Shown here: positions 11,401-22,988 of the stretch, piece by piece
How positions within the stretch are numbered: position 1 is the stretch's first letter
Layout of the letters: each line of letters starts with the position of its first letter
NCBI GenBank assembly: GCA_030278955.1
Contig: JAOANR010000013.1
Coordinates: 41,514,191 to 41,578,190, forward strand
Source of the DNA: Hygrophila difformis
Lineage: Eukaryota > Streptophyta > Magnoliopsida > Lamiales > Acanthaceae
DNA length: 64,000 bases
Direction: 5' to 3'
Made by a program: the position numbers and the translations under genes
Notes under the pieces: generated by a model
Database searches by the model: none
The model's input: only the letters and a program-made list of their open reading frames with translations
Told to the model about the DNA's origin: nothing

Positions 11401-13454
11401 CTTTTTCCATCTCCAAATACAACGAATCCTCCATCAATCTCTTTGTAGTGTTTGAGCAGACTCCTTTCACCTGTCATGTGTTTGGAACATCCACTGTCGA
11501 AGTACCATACTTTGTCCGCAACATTCTTCTTTTGTGAAAGAAAGGCAACTTGACATTTGTTCTGAATTTTAGGAACCCATTCGCACTTGATGGAGATCAG
11601 CTTCATCTTGATTTTGTCATTTGGCCAGGTGATAGGTTTTCCTGTTTGCAGGTCTTTTACCAAGATCTCACAGTTCTTGGTTTTGTGGCCTTCAAGCTTG
11701 CAATAATCGCATCTAAGTGGGATCGGAGGTGGTGGTCTTCTTGTCCATTTGTTTCTTCCTTCAGGATGGAATGATTTCTTGATAGTTCGGGGTTCACTTA
11801 GCATTCCCCCGGACACAAACTTGCTTTTCTTTTCTCCTCTTGAAGTTGAGGCTTGATATCCCAAGCCTTGTTTGTTGTTGCTCGGCCTTCCCATAGCAAT
11901 TACATCATCTAACTTGGCTTTTCCTTTGTTTAAAGCCGCCAGAGTGCTTTCTGCCTTGGCAAGTTTGTCTTGAACTTCGGTGAGTTCTGTGTGAAGAGCA
12001 TCTTTCTTTCCAAGCATACTATAGTACCATAGTTTATAGTCAACTTTTTCAACCTCCAGTTCCTTGTTTTCTTTCTGAAGCTCAGCATTTTTCTCACGTA
12101 GTTCGTTCACCAGTCCAGACAGCTCTGTGGACGCCTTTTCAAGTTCCTGATTTCTGCTTGTGAGACTCTGGAGTTGTTCCTTTAGGCTTCCATTCTCAAC
12201 ATGTAATACTACTGATTCAGCAATGGATATTTCCAGTTTCTCAAAAGTTTCTTCATAGAGATCATTAAGTTTACTGATGCTTTCATCTTGATCCCTAGCA
12301 AAAGAGTGAACCATGTTAGAGGAAACCATATTGACTGAGTTGGTACCCATACCTGCCTCGGGTTCATCATCACTATCAGAATCCCATGTGCCGATGAAGG
12401 CTACTCCATAGTTTACACCATGTTCATTAGAATCCTTCTCATCTTCAGAGTCACTGAACGTTACTTGATAGGATTTGCTGGACTCCTTTGGTCTGAGATT
12501 GGCACGGTCTTTTTTTATATGGCCTCTTCCCCCACATTCAAAGCAGATGATCTCCTTGTCGTCTTCAATCTTTGAAGATTTTGGTTTATTTTTGTCGAGT
12601 GACTTCGAACCTTTCTGAGTGGATTTTGAGTTTGATGTCCCGGCATCCTTTTTCATGGATGAGTTGAATCTAGATCTTCGATTCTTGATGATCTGATTTA
12701 GTCTTTTGGACAGCATGGCCAATTCTTCTTTGTCACTAAAGTCATCATGATCTTCCATGGAGGAGTCATCCACATCCTTGGTCACGGATTTGAATGCCAC
12801 TGGTTTACTTTTGGTCCTGGGACAGTGATCCATTTCCCACGATTGTAGGATTTCCATTAGTTCATCAACCTGCAATTTATCAAAGTCTTTGTATAGTTCA
12901 AGTGCAGCAACTTTTGCATTGAACCTTTCCGGAAGCGTCCCAATGATCTTTCCTACAATGTCCTGTTGAGAATACACTTTGCCAAGCTGAAGAGCTTGGT
13001 TGGTTAGATCACGAATGCGACCAATATATTGGCCGACTGACTCATTATCATCCATAGAGATCTTATGAAATTGAGCATCGAGAGTAATGATTCTAGATTT
13101 CTTTACCGGAGTCATACCCTCGTAGGTATTGGCTAAAGTAGTCCAGACATCGTATGCGACCTTACATCCAGCGATGAGTCTGTATTGATCCTTTGTGAGA
13201 GCATTGTGAATTGCATTCAGGGCTTTGGAGTTCTTTGAAGCGGCAAGCTTCTCGGCAGCAGTCCATTCACTCTTTGGTTTAATGGTTTTTACACCGTCTT
13301 CTTCTTTTACTGGAGGATGGTATTGGTTTTCTACTGCATCCCAAGCCCCTTCATCCAGAGCAATGAGAAAAGCCTCCATTTGATCTTTCCAGTATGCATA
13401 GTTTGATCCATCGAGCAATGGAGGTCTGGTTACAGATCCGCCTTGGTTTTCCAT
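8489..13454 (-). pseudogene. gag-pol of SIRE-like Copia
   Basis: The chosen start is the ATG at 13454 (MENQGG), just past the primer-binding site. In order there is a UBN2/DUF4219-type gag with a coiled-coil stretch, a first knuckle near 12,530 (CFECGGRGHIKKDR, where the last zinc ligand is Arg), a second intact knuckle CDYCKLEGHKTKNC, a protease with FDSG, a GAG-pre-integrase block (LWHEKLGHL), integrase, RT ([15 protein letters not shown]) and RNase H ([11 protein letters not shown]). Breaks are a TGA at 10746-10748 in the integrase, a frameshift near 10,612-10,620 just after the catalytic Glu, a frameshift near 8,690 in RNase H, and a short apparent deletion near 8,525 before the final stop at 8489. 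The protein would make virus-like particles and the DNA copy; this copy cannot. Confidence 0.93.
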
Positions 13455-13489
13455 GCTTCTTTGTCTGGATCTCGCTTTCCAAAGCGTGT

Positions 13490-13502
13490 GGCTCTGATAC
13501 CA
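13490..13502 (-). other. primer-binding site, initiator-Met tRNA type
   Basis: The minus strand reads TGGTATCAGAGCC two bases inside the 5' LTR. This is the classic plant site complementary to the 3' end of initiator methionine tRNA. Confidence 0.93.
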
Positions 13503-13504
13503 AT

Positions 13505-14423
13505 TGTTAGGTCCGATTGCGTGGATAACCAATTAAGTAGTCCTGAAAACTAGTTCAAACACCTTTCGTGGACACGTTAAACAGTTTAAGTAATTAGGCA
13601 GCGGAAAGTAAATAAACTGTAAGAATAAAGAACTCAATGTTTGTTGACCCAGTTCGGCACAAGCCTACATCTGGGGGATACCAATCCAGGAGGTTCACTA
13701 ATTGTTTTGACTTGATCCTTGATCTAAACAATAGTGATTTGTTTCGCCCAACTCCAATCACCAAGTGAACTGAATTGTCAAACCAAGACACTCCCCCTGT
13801 CTTGGTGAAGATCTCCCCGACCTTGCTTCAATTCCTTGAAGGCTCCTCCTTCAAGTTTGCCCTTGGTAGAAACCTGTTGGCGACTCTCCTCATTGAATCT
13901 TTCAATTAAGCTCTTGAGTTTGACGACTCCTCGAAAGCCTTGATTGAATCCGTCGACTTCAATCAAGCTCACTGTAACACTGTCGATCAATTCACCCGAG
14001 GAAGTGTTGATCGGATTTCTTCCTTCGAAATGATAAACTCGCGAACACTGAAGGAATGTGATTCTTTTCTTTTCAATTGCTTTCGATTGCTCAAGGGTGT
14101 AAGTAAATTCACTCGTCGTACAGATCCATCCCTTGGCCGCCCTATTTGAAGAGAATCACCTTGTCTCTATTCTAAGGTAGAAGATCTCCTTTCCATAAAT
14201 GCGCGGATCCTTAGAATAGAGTTGTCCGAATTAAGAGATTGTAGTTTCCATACTCCGTGTGCAAGATCAGGGCAGAAGATCAGCTAGCCATTGGAGGATC
14301 TTCATGAGTATATTAGCTAGCTCTTCTTCCTTTACTTAGTTTGTCTGATGTTGTCGTGGTTGGTCCAACAAAGTAGTTCAGACATCGGTTGTGAACACAT
14401 TTGCTCAAAACTGGTTCCCAACA
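13505..14423 (-). repeat. 5' LTR of SIRE-like Copia
   Basis: It pairs with 4287-5205 at equal length and is the promoter-bearing LTR of the minus-strand element. It begins TGTTAGG and ends CCCAACA on the plus strand, followed by the GGAGG target duplication. Confidence 0.96.
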
Positions 14424-14428
14424 GGAGG

Positions 14429-14508
14429 AATAGGGACCGGGTGGAAAATCGAACCCCAATCTATAGGTTGGAAGTTGGGGGACTTGACCACTATAGTTAG
14501 CCCCATCC
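14429..14508 (-). mobile_element. tRNA-derived SINE, 5' part, split by the Copia element
   Basis: On the minus strand this reads into a tRNA-like promoter: an A-box-like TGGTCAAGTCC followed about 30 bases later by a B-box-like GGGTTCGATT. Joined across the Copia insertion to 4221-4286, it matches the uninterrupted relative at 45,841-45,996 in order of blocks. The RNA polymerase III boxes identify the family as tRNA-derived; the spacing is normal for a SINE head. Confidence 0.68.
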
Positions 14509-15482
14509 CTTCTTTTTATTTAATTGACCCTAAACTGGGAATATATTTTACTTATTTATATATATTGGAATATTGCATTTCGCACAAAACGTTTAGGTTT
14601 AATATCTAAAAAATATTATAAATAGTTAATATTTTTCATTTTATTATCCATTCTCAGCTTTTACTCTACAAACTCCAAACTAATTATAATTTTAAACTCT
14701 AATTATTACCAAACAATGACATTATCCAAAACTATTTTAATTTAAAATTATTTTCATTTTTAACTCCAAAATCAAAATGTTAATTATTTATCAGGCATAG
14801 TCTTGATTGAAATAATTGAGATGGGACTACGTGGGCTTGTACCACTCAATTCAATTAGTTGAATGAAATCGGCTTCGGACCATTTTCTTCGAAAAAATAA
14901 TTGAGATGGGGCTTGCACCTGGTCTAAAAGCATTTTTTCTTTTACCTTTTACTAAAAATACATATATAAAATCTTGTGTATATATATATGACATTTTTAA
15001 ATAAAATTAATCAACTTTAGAAAAAAGTTACAATATATAAGTTTTTGGCATATATACCGATATCCCCAAGACCCCAATCCACATTGGACCCAAGACAGTT
15101 CAATGCAACTGACACGTCTCAATGTTTCTGCTACGGACCCAACTGACACGCATGCCGATACACATTTTTAACGGTTAATAACTTAAATTGTGTACAATAA
15201 AAAATTATAAAAATTTGATATTCTAAAACTAAAAGATTAGACCAATCTAACAAGATCACATTTGACTATATTTTCCTTGCATAACTATGATAAGAATTTG
15301 AGTCAAAGTTAAAAAGTGAATATTATTAAAAAATCAAACGTAACAATTACAATGAGATGGAGAAATATAAGTTAAACGGCCAAAACTGAGATTATTTTAA
15401 TTTATATTTAATAATTAACGAAATTATATATGTTTGAACAGATAGATCTGGGCATATTCTTAGAGGGCTATAAATTTAAAAG
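14509..15482. other. AT-rich stretch with a decayed Stowaway-like core
   Basis: No gene is visible. A segment at about 15,155-15,330 resembles the Stowaway-like elements at 43,963 and 63,013 (blocks around 'attagaccaatctaacaag' and the following 'gactatatttt') but has no clean terminal repeats. The rest is unassigned AT-rich DNA. Confidence 0.5.
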
Positions 15483-15877
15483 TGTTATAGAAATAACTAT
15501 ATTTATTTATGTATGTGTATAATAAAATGGTATATGGCTTATTAGCTTGTGTTTATAGTGGAAGTATTGTAATGGAAATTGGAATTAAATGGTGAAAGAA
15601 ATGAAGTTTAAAGGTGGGATAATAAAATGGATAAAGTGTAACAATTATGGCATGAGATGGAACAAGTATTAAGCTTGCATAAAATTTTTTCTCTCTTTTC
15701 TCAATACATTACATAGGCTATTTATAAACTTTTTTATCCTCTCACTATTTACTAACCTCATAATCAAGGCATATGCATTTCAAGACTTTCACATGTCTAA
15801 CCTTATGATCAAGGCATGAACATGGATATTCACATGTTGAACACTAGACATTCACAATCTTGTTTACATGCATAACA
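15483..15877 (-). repeat. 3' LTR of the gag-less Copia
   Basis: It is 395 bp and nearly identical to the partner at 22989-23905 once the nested hAT MITE is removed. Confidence 0.95.
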
Positions 15878-15891
15878 CTCCCCCTTGAATG
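15878..15891 (-). other. polypurine tract of the gag-less Copia
   Basis: The minus strand reads CATTCAAGGGGGAG immediately inside the 3' LTR, in the expected position for plus-strand priming. Confidence 0.75.
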
Positions 15892-16014
15892 TCGTCAATA
15901 CGAAGAATATGCCTCGTTAAAACCTTACTTGGAAAAAACCCTATGGGAAAAAATCCAAGTTAGGAAAAAGAGTACATGATTCTTGCATATTTACTTCTCC
16001 CCCTGATCAAAGCA

Positions 16015-19000
16015 TCAGTTGAAGTTCTTTAGTTGGCGCATCCCAATGCTTTTCACCAACTTTTCGAATGTTGCTGTTGGTAGTGCCTTGGTAAATAAAT
16101 CTGCAAGATTATCAGCTGAACGGATTTGCTGCACATCTATTTCACCATTTTTCTGTAAATCATGAGTGAAGAAAAATTTTGGTGAAATGTGTTTCGTTCA
16201 ATCTCCTTTAATATACCCTCCCTTCAATTGTGCTATACAAGCTGCATTATCTTCATATAAAATTGTTGGGGGTATCTTTTCTTCAGTAGCTATGCCACAA
16301 TTTTTCAATATATGGTGCATCAAAGATCGCAACCATACACACTCTCGACTGGCTTCATGAATTGCTAAAATTTCAGCATGATTTGAGGAAGTAGCAGTCA
16401 AAGTCTGCTTCATTGATCTCCATGAAATTGCAGTACCACCACATGTAAAAACATAGCCAGTTTGAGATTTGGCTTTATGTGGATCTGATAAATATCCGGC
16501 ATCAGCAAAGCCGATTATTTCATGTCGAGAGTCATTTGGGTAAAATAACCCAAGATCAATAGTTCCTTGGAGATAGCGAAATATGTGTTTAATTCCATTC
16601 CAATGTCGTCTAGTAGGAGATGAACTGAATCTCGCTAATAAATTTACTGCAAATGATATATCTGGTCTAGTGCAGTTTGCAAGATACATTAAAGCACCTA
16701 TGGCACTTAAATATGGGACCTCTGGTCCAAGAATTTGTTCATCTTCCTCTTGTGGTCTAAACGGATCCTTTTTTATATCAAGTGACCTTACGACCATTGG
16801 AGTACTCAATGGATGTGCTTTATCCATATAAAATCGCTTTAATACTCTCTGAGTATAAGCTGTTTGATGGACAAAAGTTCCATTATTTAAATATTCAATT
16901 TGCAGACCAAGACATGATTTGGTTTTACCAAAATCTTTGATTTCAAACTCCTTTTTTAGGTATTCAATAGCCTTTTGGAGCTCCTCTGGAGTTCCAATCA
17001 AGTTGAGATCATCAACATAAACTGCAATGATTACAAACCCTTGTCCATTTTTCTTAATGAAAATACATGGACAAATTGGGTCATTTGTATAACCCTCTTG
17101 TATCAATGACTCACTGAGTCGGTTATACCACATTCGCCCGGACTGTTTCAGTCCATATAGGGATTTTTGTAATTTGATGGAATACATATGTCTAGGATTT
17201 GATTCATATGTCTCTGACATTTTTAATCCCTCTGGGACCTTCATATAGATATCTGTATCTAAATTTCCATATAGATACGCAGTAATAACATCCATCAATC
17301 TCATTTCAAGATTTTGATGGACTGCTAAACTGATAAGATATCTAAATGTTATTCCATCCATTACGGGGGAATATGTTTCATCATAATCAAATCCGGGTCT
17401 CTGTGAAAACCCTTGGGCGACTAATCTCGCTTTGTATCTGACAATTTCATTTTTGTCATTTCTTTTTCTTACAAAAACCCATCTGTATCCAACTGGCTTT
17501 ATATTTTCTGGTGTTTTGACAATCGGTCCAAACACATTTCGTCTAGCCAGGGAATCCAATTCAGATTGGATTGCATCTTTCCATTTTGGCCAATCTTTTC
17601 TTTTCCGACATTCATCAACCGAATTTGGTTCATGATCCTCGTCATCATTTATGATGTCAAGTGCTATGTGGTACGAGAATACATTATCTATGATAATTGC
17701 ATCTCGATTCCAAACATTTCTGCTTGTGACAAAATTGATTGATATTTCATTATTTTCAAGTTCATTCTCCTCTGGAGCTGCAAGTTCCTGCTCCTCTGGA
17801 GCGACTTGCTCTTCAAGAGCTTCTTTTTCCTCTGGAATATTTTCTGTAATTTTGTCACTTTCAATGATTTGTGATCCTCTTTTCTTTCGAGGATTTTTAT
17901 CTTTGGAACCTGGTGGTCTACCACGCTTTAAGCGTGCAGTAGATTCATCTTTGGCACTTGTAATTGGTCCCTCTGGGACATTAATTTTGATTGGAACATT
18001 TGCTGCCGGTATAAGAGATTTTGTTACTCTTTTAGAGTCGCATAATGCGTCCGGCAATTGATTTGCAATACTCTGCAAATGTACAATTCTTTGTACTTCT
18101 AGTTCACAATCATTTGTACGAGGATCGAAGAAATCTAACGGTGTTTTCCAGTTGATTTCTTTTTCTTTCTTTGGTTGATTTCTGTCTCCCCCTAATGTCG
18201 GGAAATGAGATTCGTCAAAATGACAATCTTTGAATTTCGCAGTAAATAAATCACCAGTTAATGGTTCGAGATATCGAATAATCGATGGTGATTCATACCC
18301 GACATATATTCCCAATCTACGTTGGGGACCCATCTTTGTGCGCTGAGGTGGTGCAATCGGGACATACACAGCGCAACCAAATATTCTGAGATGGGATATA
18401 TTGGGTTCATGCCCAAATGTTAATTGTATAGGGGAGTATTCATGATAATGTGTCGGCCTTAACCGCACCAATTTTGCTGCATGTAATATTGCATGCCCCC
18501 AAGCTGTCAATGGCAATCCAGATCTCATTAATAATGGTCTGGCAATTAATTGTAAACGCTTTATAAGCGATTCAGCAAGTCCATTCTGTGTATGGACATG
18601 AGCAACAGGATGCTCAACTGTTATGCCAATTGACACGCAGTATTCATCAAACCTCTGCGATTAGTGCTGTAAAATAAACGAACAGCTCGCGAACAAAGCT
18701 CGGTTCGGCTCGTGTTCGTTCGATAACTGTTCGTTTGTGAAGCTTAACGAACCGAGCTCGAACACAAACATGAGCTCGTTTGCTTAACGAACGAACACGA
18801 GCTTTGTTCGCGAACAGTTCGAAAGTGTTCGTTTATGTTTGTTAAGGGGTATTTTTGTAATTGCATATTATTATTTTTATTATCTATTAATTTTAATAAA
18901 ATTCTAGACCTAGCCTCCATTCCAAATCAGCCGTCCATCCATTCCATTCAAAATCTGAAATTTCATCCGCAGCCTCATCTCCTCCACTCCATTCCGAATC

Positions 19001-21887
19001 TGCCGTCCCCTTCCTTCCCCCACCGCCGCCGACCATCAATTGCTCTCATCCGCCAGCCGCCGTCCCTCTGCGGCTCTACCAAATCTCGGCTCCATCCGAA
19101 GTCATCTCAGTTCCGCCACTGAAATGGGATACCTGAATTATTCTATGATTTCTTTTTTGGATCTCTATCAAGATTTCCTCTTGGGTTCGATTTTCTAGTT
19201 TCAATGAGGGATATTTTGCAATTTGAGTTTTATTTTTGGGTTTACTTTTATCTTGAATGGAAATCATGCAGTTTGGCGTTGCAATGCGAGCTTCTTTTGA
19301 TTGAACTGTTGAATATCCAGTGGGATTTGATGAGCGAGAAGCCCTCGTTTTGTGGATTTTAACATAGCTTAAGTGGATATGCGAGAGGTAAAACCCTAAC
19401 TCCCATTTGTTTTTTGTATTTATTGTTCCCTTTCAGTTTCTTCTTTTTATGTGTATCAAGGCAGTGTTTTGTGTAGTATTATTAGCATGGTTTATATGCT
19501 TTGGCTTTGTTAATTTTCTTGTTGTTGTTTTTTTTAATTCATTTTTATATTCATTTTCTTGTTTAGTGGTTTGTATTTTTGCTTTGTGTTGATTGGATGA
19601 GAATTTTGAATGAATGAGGGTTCCATTAAAATATCCATTATCTTTGGTTCAGGAAATTTGAATGCTGTTTGGTTTCATTCTTATTGCAGTGAGCATTGAA
19701 TGCTCAACGGTGGACTAGGATGAAAAGTTATTTTGTGAGGATGTTTGATGGCTTGAATTTGTAACTAGCTTTTATTGGTATATGTTTCAGTTGTGAGCTT
19801 TGTCAAATTACACTGCCTTTGACTGATGGTAATGTTTATTGCATACAAAACTTACCTGACTTTACTCTACATGTAGTACTTATTTAGTTTATAATTTTGC
19901 TTGATCCAAACTTTCAAAGAAGATACCTATCTAGCTAATGTGGTTGTCATAGTCTGATGAATTTGTTAAGTTAGTGTAGTGAGAATGTGACATGTAAATT
20001 CAATCCATTGGAGGGATTTTTAGCCTTCTGTATAATACTAACAATTATAGCAATGTTTTTGGGTAATAGAAATGCAGCTAATAATGTAATTCTGTAATGT
20101 TATGATTGCAGATAAGAAGATAAGGAAATGAATAGGGAGGACTTAGGACATATCATGACGGTCTGGGTGAATAAAAAATTCATCCAATTATATTGCAAAT
20201 GTTAACCTCTGCTGTCTACTACCATTTGCCTCTGCCCCTTCTTTTTCTTGAAAGTGGTCAGCTTCCTTTTCAAAAAAGTGAAACTAGATACATTTCCAAA
20301 AGAATTTGTATATAATTGTATATAATTGTAGATGATTTTGCTAAAAAATTATAATTTTAAAATCTCCTTTCGTTTGTAGAGGCGGGTAGTAGTTGATGAA
20401 GAAGGTGAAGTGAGGCAATTAGATGGTGAATAATGAAGATGTTTGCATGTGGATGTTGTTGTGGCAATTATTATGAAATAATTGGTTATGATATTCTATG
20501 TCTTCTTCATTGTTTTATTTATTTATTTATTTTTTTGTGAGAATGTCTTGTCCATTGTTGATGTTTATTTGATCTTCATGAGATGAGATTATGTGGACTT
20601 ATTTATCTTAATTAGATGGTGAGTTTTTATGAATGAAAGAAAAATCATAATTTCAAGTGAACTTTAAATTGAGCCGAACGAGCTCAAACGAGCTGAGTTC
20701 GAGCTAAACGAGCCGAGCCGAACAAAAGAGTAAATTGGCTCGTTTAAACTAAACGAGCCGAGCCGAACACGAGCTCGAGCTCACGAACTTTTTCACGAGC
20801 CGAGCTCGAACACAATTTCTGGCTCGAACTCCTTAACGAACGAACACGAACAGAGCTCGAACGCTTAACGAGCCGAGCTCAAACAGCCCCAGCTCGGCTC
20901 GGTTCGGCTCGTTTACAGCTCTATCTGCGATGAATATTCACCAGCATTATCCAACCGAATATTTTTTATTGTATAATCAGGGAACTGTGCTCGTAATTTA
21001 ATAATTTGAGCAAGTAATTTTGCAAACGCATGGTTGCGAGATGATAATAATGATACATTGGACCATCGTGTTGATGCATCAATTAGCACCATAAAATATT
21101 TAAATGGTCCACATGGTGGATCTATAGGTCCACATATATCACCCTGAATTCTTTCAAGAAAACTGGGGCTTTCAGTTCCCACTTTTGTTGGTGAATGTTT
21201 GGAAATTAATTTTCCTTGGGAGCAAGCAACACATATATAATCATTATGTTGCAGCAATTTTTGTCCCTTTAATGAATGGCCATGATTATTTGTAATAATT
21301 CGCCTCATCATTGTAGAGCCGGGATGGCCTAGGCGATCATGCCATATCATATATTCATCAGTAAACCTATGGCTTCCAATAGACCTCTGGCCTATTTTGG
21401 GATGATATATATTAGTGGGCCTCTGGCCATTAATAAACCTCTGGTTTATTTGGGGAATATTAGACCTGTGGTCTAAGTGATAATTTTCAGTTGTATTTAT
21501 CCTTGAAAAATACAATCCAGAAGACAGAGCTGGTAATTTTTCCAATATATATTTCTTACCATGTGTGGTATTTGTAATTAATAAATATTCGACATTCTCT
21601 GAAGTCGATGTCTCGAGATGATACCCATTTTCTCGGATATCTTTAAAACTTAATAAATTTCTTCGAGACTTGGGAGATAGGAGTGCATTTTTCACAATTA
21701 GTTTTGTTCCCTCTGGGAAAATAAGGTTGGCTGTGCCAATTCCTTGTATAATATTTGCACTACCACATATTGTGTTTATGCTTGTATCTTCCATTTTTAA
21801 ATTGGAAAAATACCTTATGTCTTTTAGTATTGTGTGCGTTGAAGCACTATCAATAAGACATATATTATCACTTTTAAAATTTCCCAT
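16015..21887 (-). pseudogene. Copia pol, interrupted by hAT insertion
   Basis: The minus-strand reading begins near 21887 with a protease (LIDSASTH), then the GAG-pre-integrase zinc region (WHDRLGHPG, CVACSQGK) and integrase (GDICGP, RLDNAGEY). After the hAT insertion at 18,662-20,923 it continues with the end of the integrase core (HTQNGLAES, containing the catalytic Glu), RT (MDVITAYLYGN, YVDD) and RNase H (IGFADAGYLSD). Besides the insertion, a TGA at 16198-16200 cuts the last 60 or so codons, and the natural stop appears to be at 16015. The frame is otherwise well kept, in line with a recent insertion. The ATG at 21887 is preceded by a pyrimidine tract and CAG, so it may lie behind a splice acceptor; this is inference. 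Confidence 0.9.
18662..20923 (+). mobile_element. non-autonomous hAT element, 2,262 bp, copy 1
   Basis: Inserted in the integrase of the Copia element with an exact 8-bp target duplication TCTGCGAT (18654-18661 and 20924-20931), as hAT elements do. The terminal inverted repeat is about 12 bp, TAG(A/T)GCTGTAAA. Both ends (about 18,670-18,840 and 20,670-20,915) are packed with copies of short motifs around ACGAGC and CGAAC in both orientations, like the subterminal binding sites of hAT transposases. No transposase is encoded. The centre looks like gene sequence: a GC-rich 5' part with CCG runs (18,910-19,130), then plausible donor and acceptor sites (GAG/GTAAAA at 19388, acceptors near 19689, 20111, 20379) and a short last exon ending RQLDGE-stop near 20,432. 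Confidence 0.92.
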
Positions 21888-22988
21888 TTTGCTGGAATTA
21901 AAAAAGATATAATTAATATTAAAACAAGATTAAATATAAGTGAAACAACACAATGCATAATAATATAGCAGAAATTAAAAAAAAATTCAAAGCGTAATAA
22001 AAACAATATAATAATATTGTATCATTGAAGAAATTTGTATATCTTTCGATGATATATTTAGCATATCAATAATGGCCTTTTGTAATATTTATATTGTCGT
22101 ACTTTAGCAAGGTTTATTTCAACCTTTATTTGCTTTATTTATCAATAATTCTCGGTAACTAGTACCAATTCATTAGTCGTACGACAAATTATGGGACTAT
22201 GTCCTCCTGCCATATTGATAGCATTTTTCTTCAATTGCTTCGCCTTTTAGAGGCATAATTTCTGGCAATTATTTTGCCATTTAAGAATCTGACTCTGTCA
22301 GTACACACCAAACTAAAGACCCACGAAATCTGTTGGTATAACCGAACTAAGATTTATGGACTCTGTTGGTATTAATGTCATTTTTATTAATATATTGTCA
22401 CATATCTCAATCGTGACATTATTCTGAACATGACTGATTTATATCATTTACACACTTATAGTCTTGCAGTCATTATGATGCCCCGCATTTGGGATTTCAG
22501 CCAAAAATCTTTATTTTATCAAAGAGCTGCCATTTGCCCCCACATTAAGGGAACTGTCACTATCTCTTATCAAAAATAAGAATTGGCAAAATGCTTATTT
22601 CCCATATATTGATCAATATGATCTTTTGACCGGTTTTTTTTTTTAGGTCTTGGCCTGTGGCCGTATTTTTTTTTTCTGCGGTCTAGGCCTGTGGCCGTAT
22701 TTTTTTTTTTATAATGGTCTTTTCTAGACCCATTGTTTCCAAATAAATCTTAATATCCATATTTCAAGATAAATAATTAATCCCCGGATCTTTCCAACGG
22801 CATAGATTCCTGTTTTGAAAAATTAGTCATAACTGATATTGAAAATAGTTGTAATATATTACCTCAAGTGATTTTCTTCTGGATTTGAAAAATTTTGGCA
22901 GAACCCCGGTATAAATTGAATTTTCAACAGAACTCCAATAGAACCTTGGTAGAATTGGCAAACTCTAATAGAGCTCGTGCTGATAACG
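21888..22988 (-). other. leader region of the Copia element with no gag found
   Basis: This 1.1-kb interval between the primer-binding site and the protease should hold gag. It is AT-rich, has no ORF of useful length on the minus strand, and contains homopolymer T runs near 22,630-22,710 with a duplicated block around GCCTGTGGCCGTATT. It looks like leader sequence with gag lost. Confidence 0.65.
22976..22988 (-). other. candidate primer-binding site
   Basis: The minus strand adjoining the 5' LTR reads CGTTATCAGCACG. It is in the correct place for a primer-binding site but differs from the common initiator-Met 3'-end site; I do not assign the tRNA. Confidence 0.5.

Larger units (their letters stand above)
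4287..14423 (-). mobile_element. complete Ty1/Copia retrotransposon, SIRE/Maximus-like
   Basis: A full-length 10,137-bp element. Both LTRs are 919 bp, begin TGTTAGG and end CCCAACA, and are flanked by the 5-bp target duplication GGAGG (4282-4286 and 14424-14428). In coding order on the minus strand it has a 5' LTR (13505-14423), a primer-binding site complementary to initiator-Met tRNA, gag-pol in the order gag, protease, integrase, RT, RNase H, a third ORF, a polypurine tract and a 3' LTR. The length, the large gag and the extra 3' ORF fit the SIRE/Maximus lineage. I count about 12 mismatches between the LTRs (about 1.3 percent), so the insertion is fairly recent. All three coding regions carry lesions, so it is not autonomous. 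Confidence 0.95.

Noticed and set aside
14429..14508. tRNA gene
   Set aside because: A and B boxes are present, but no cloverleaf with a proper acceptor stem could be drawn; it is the head of a SINE.
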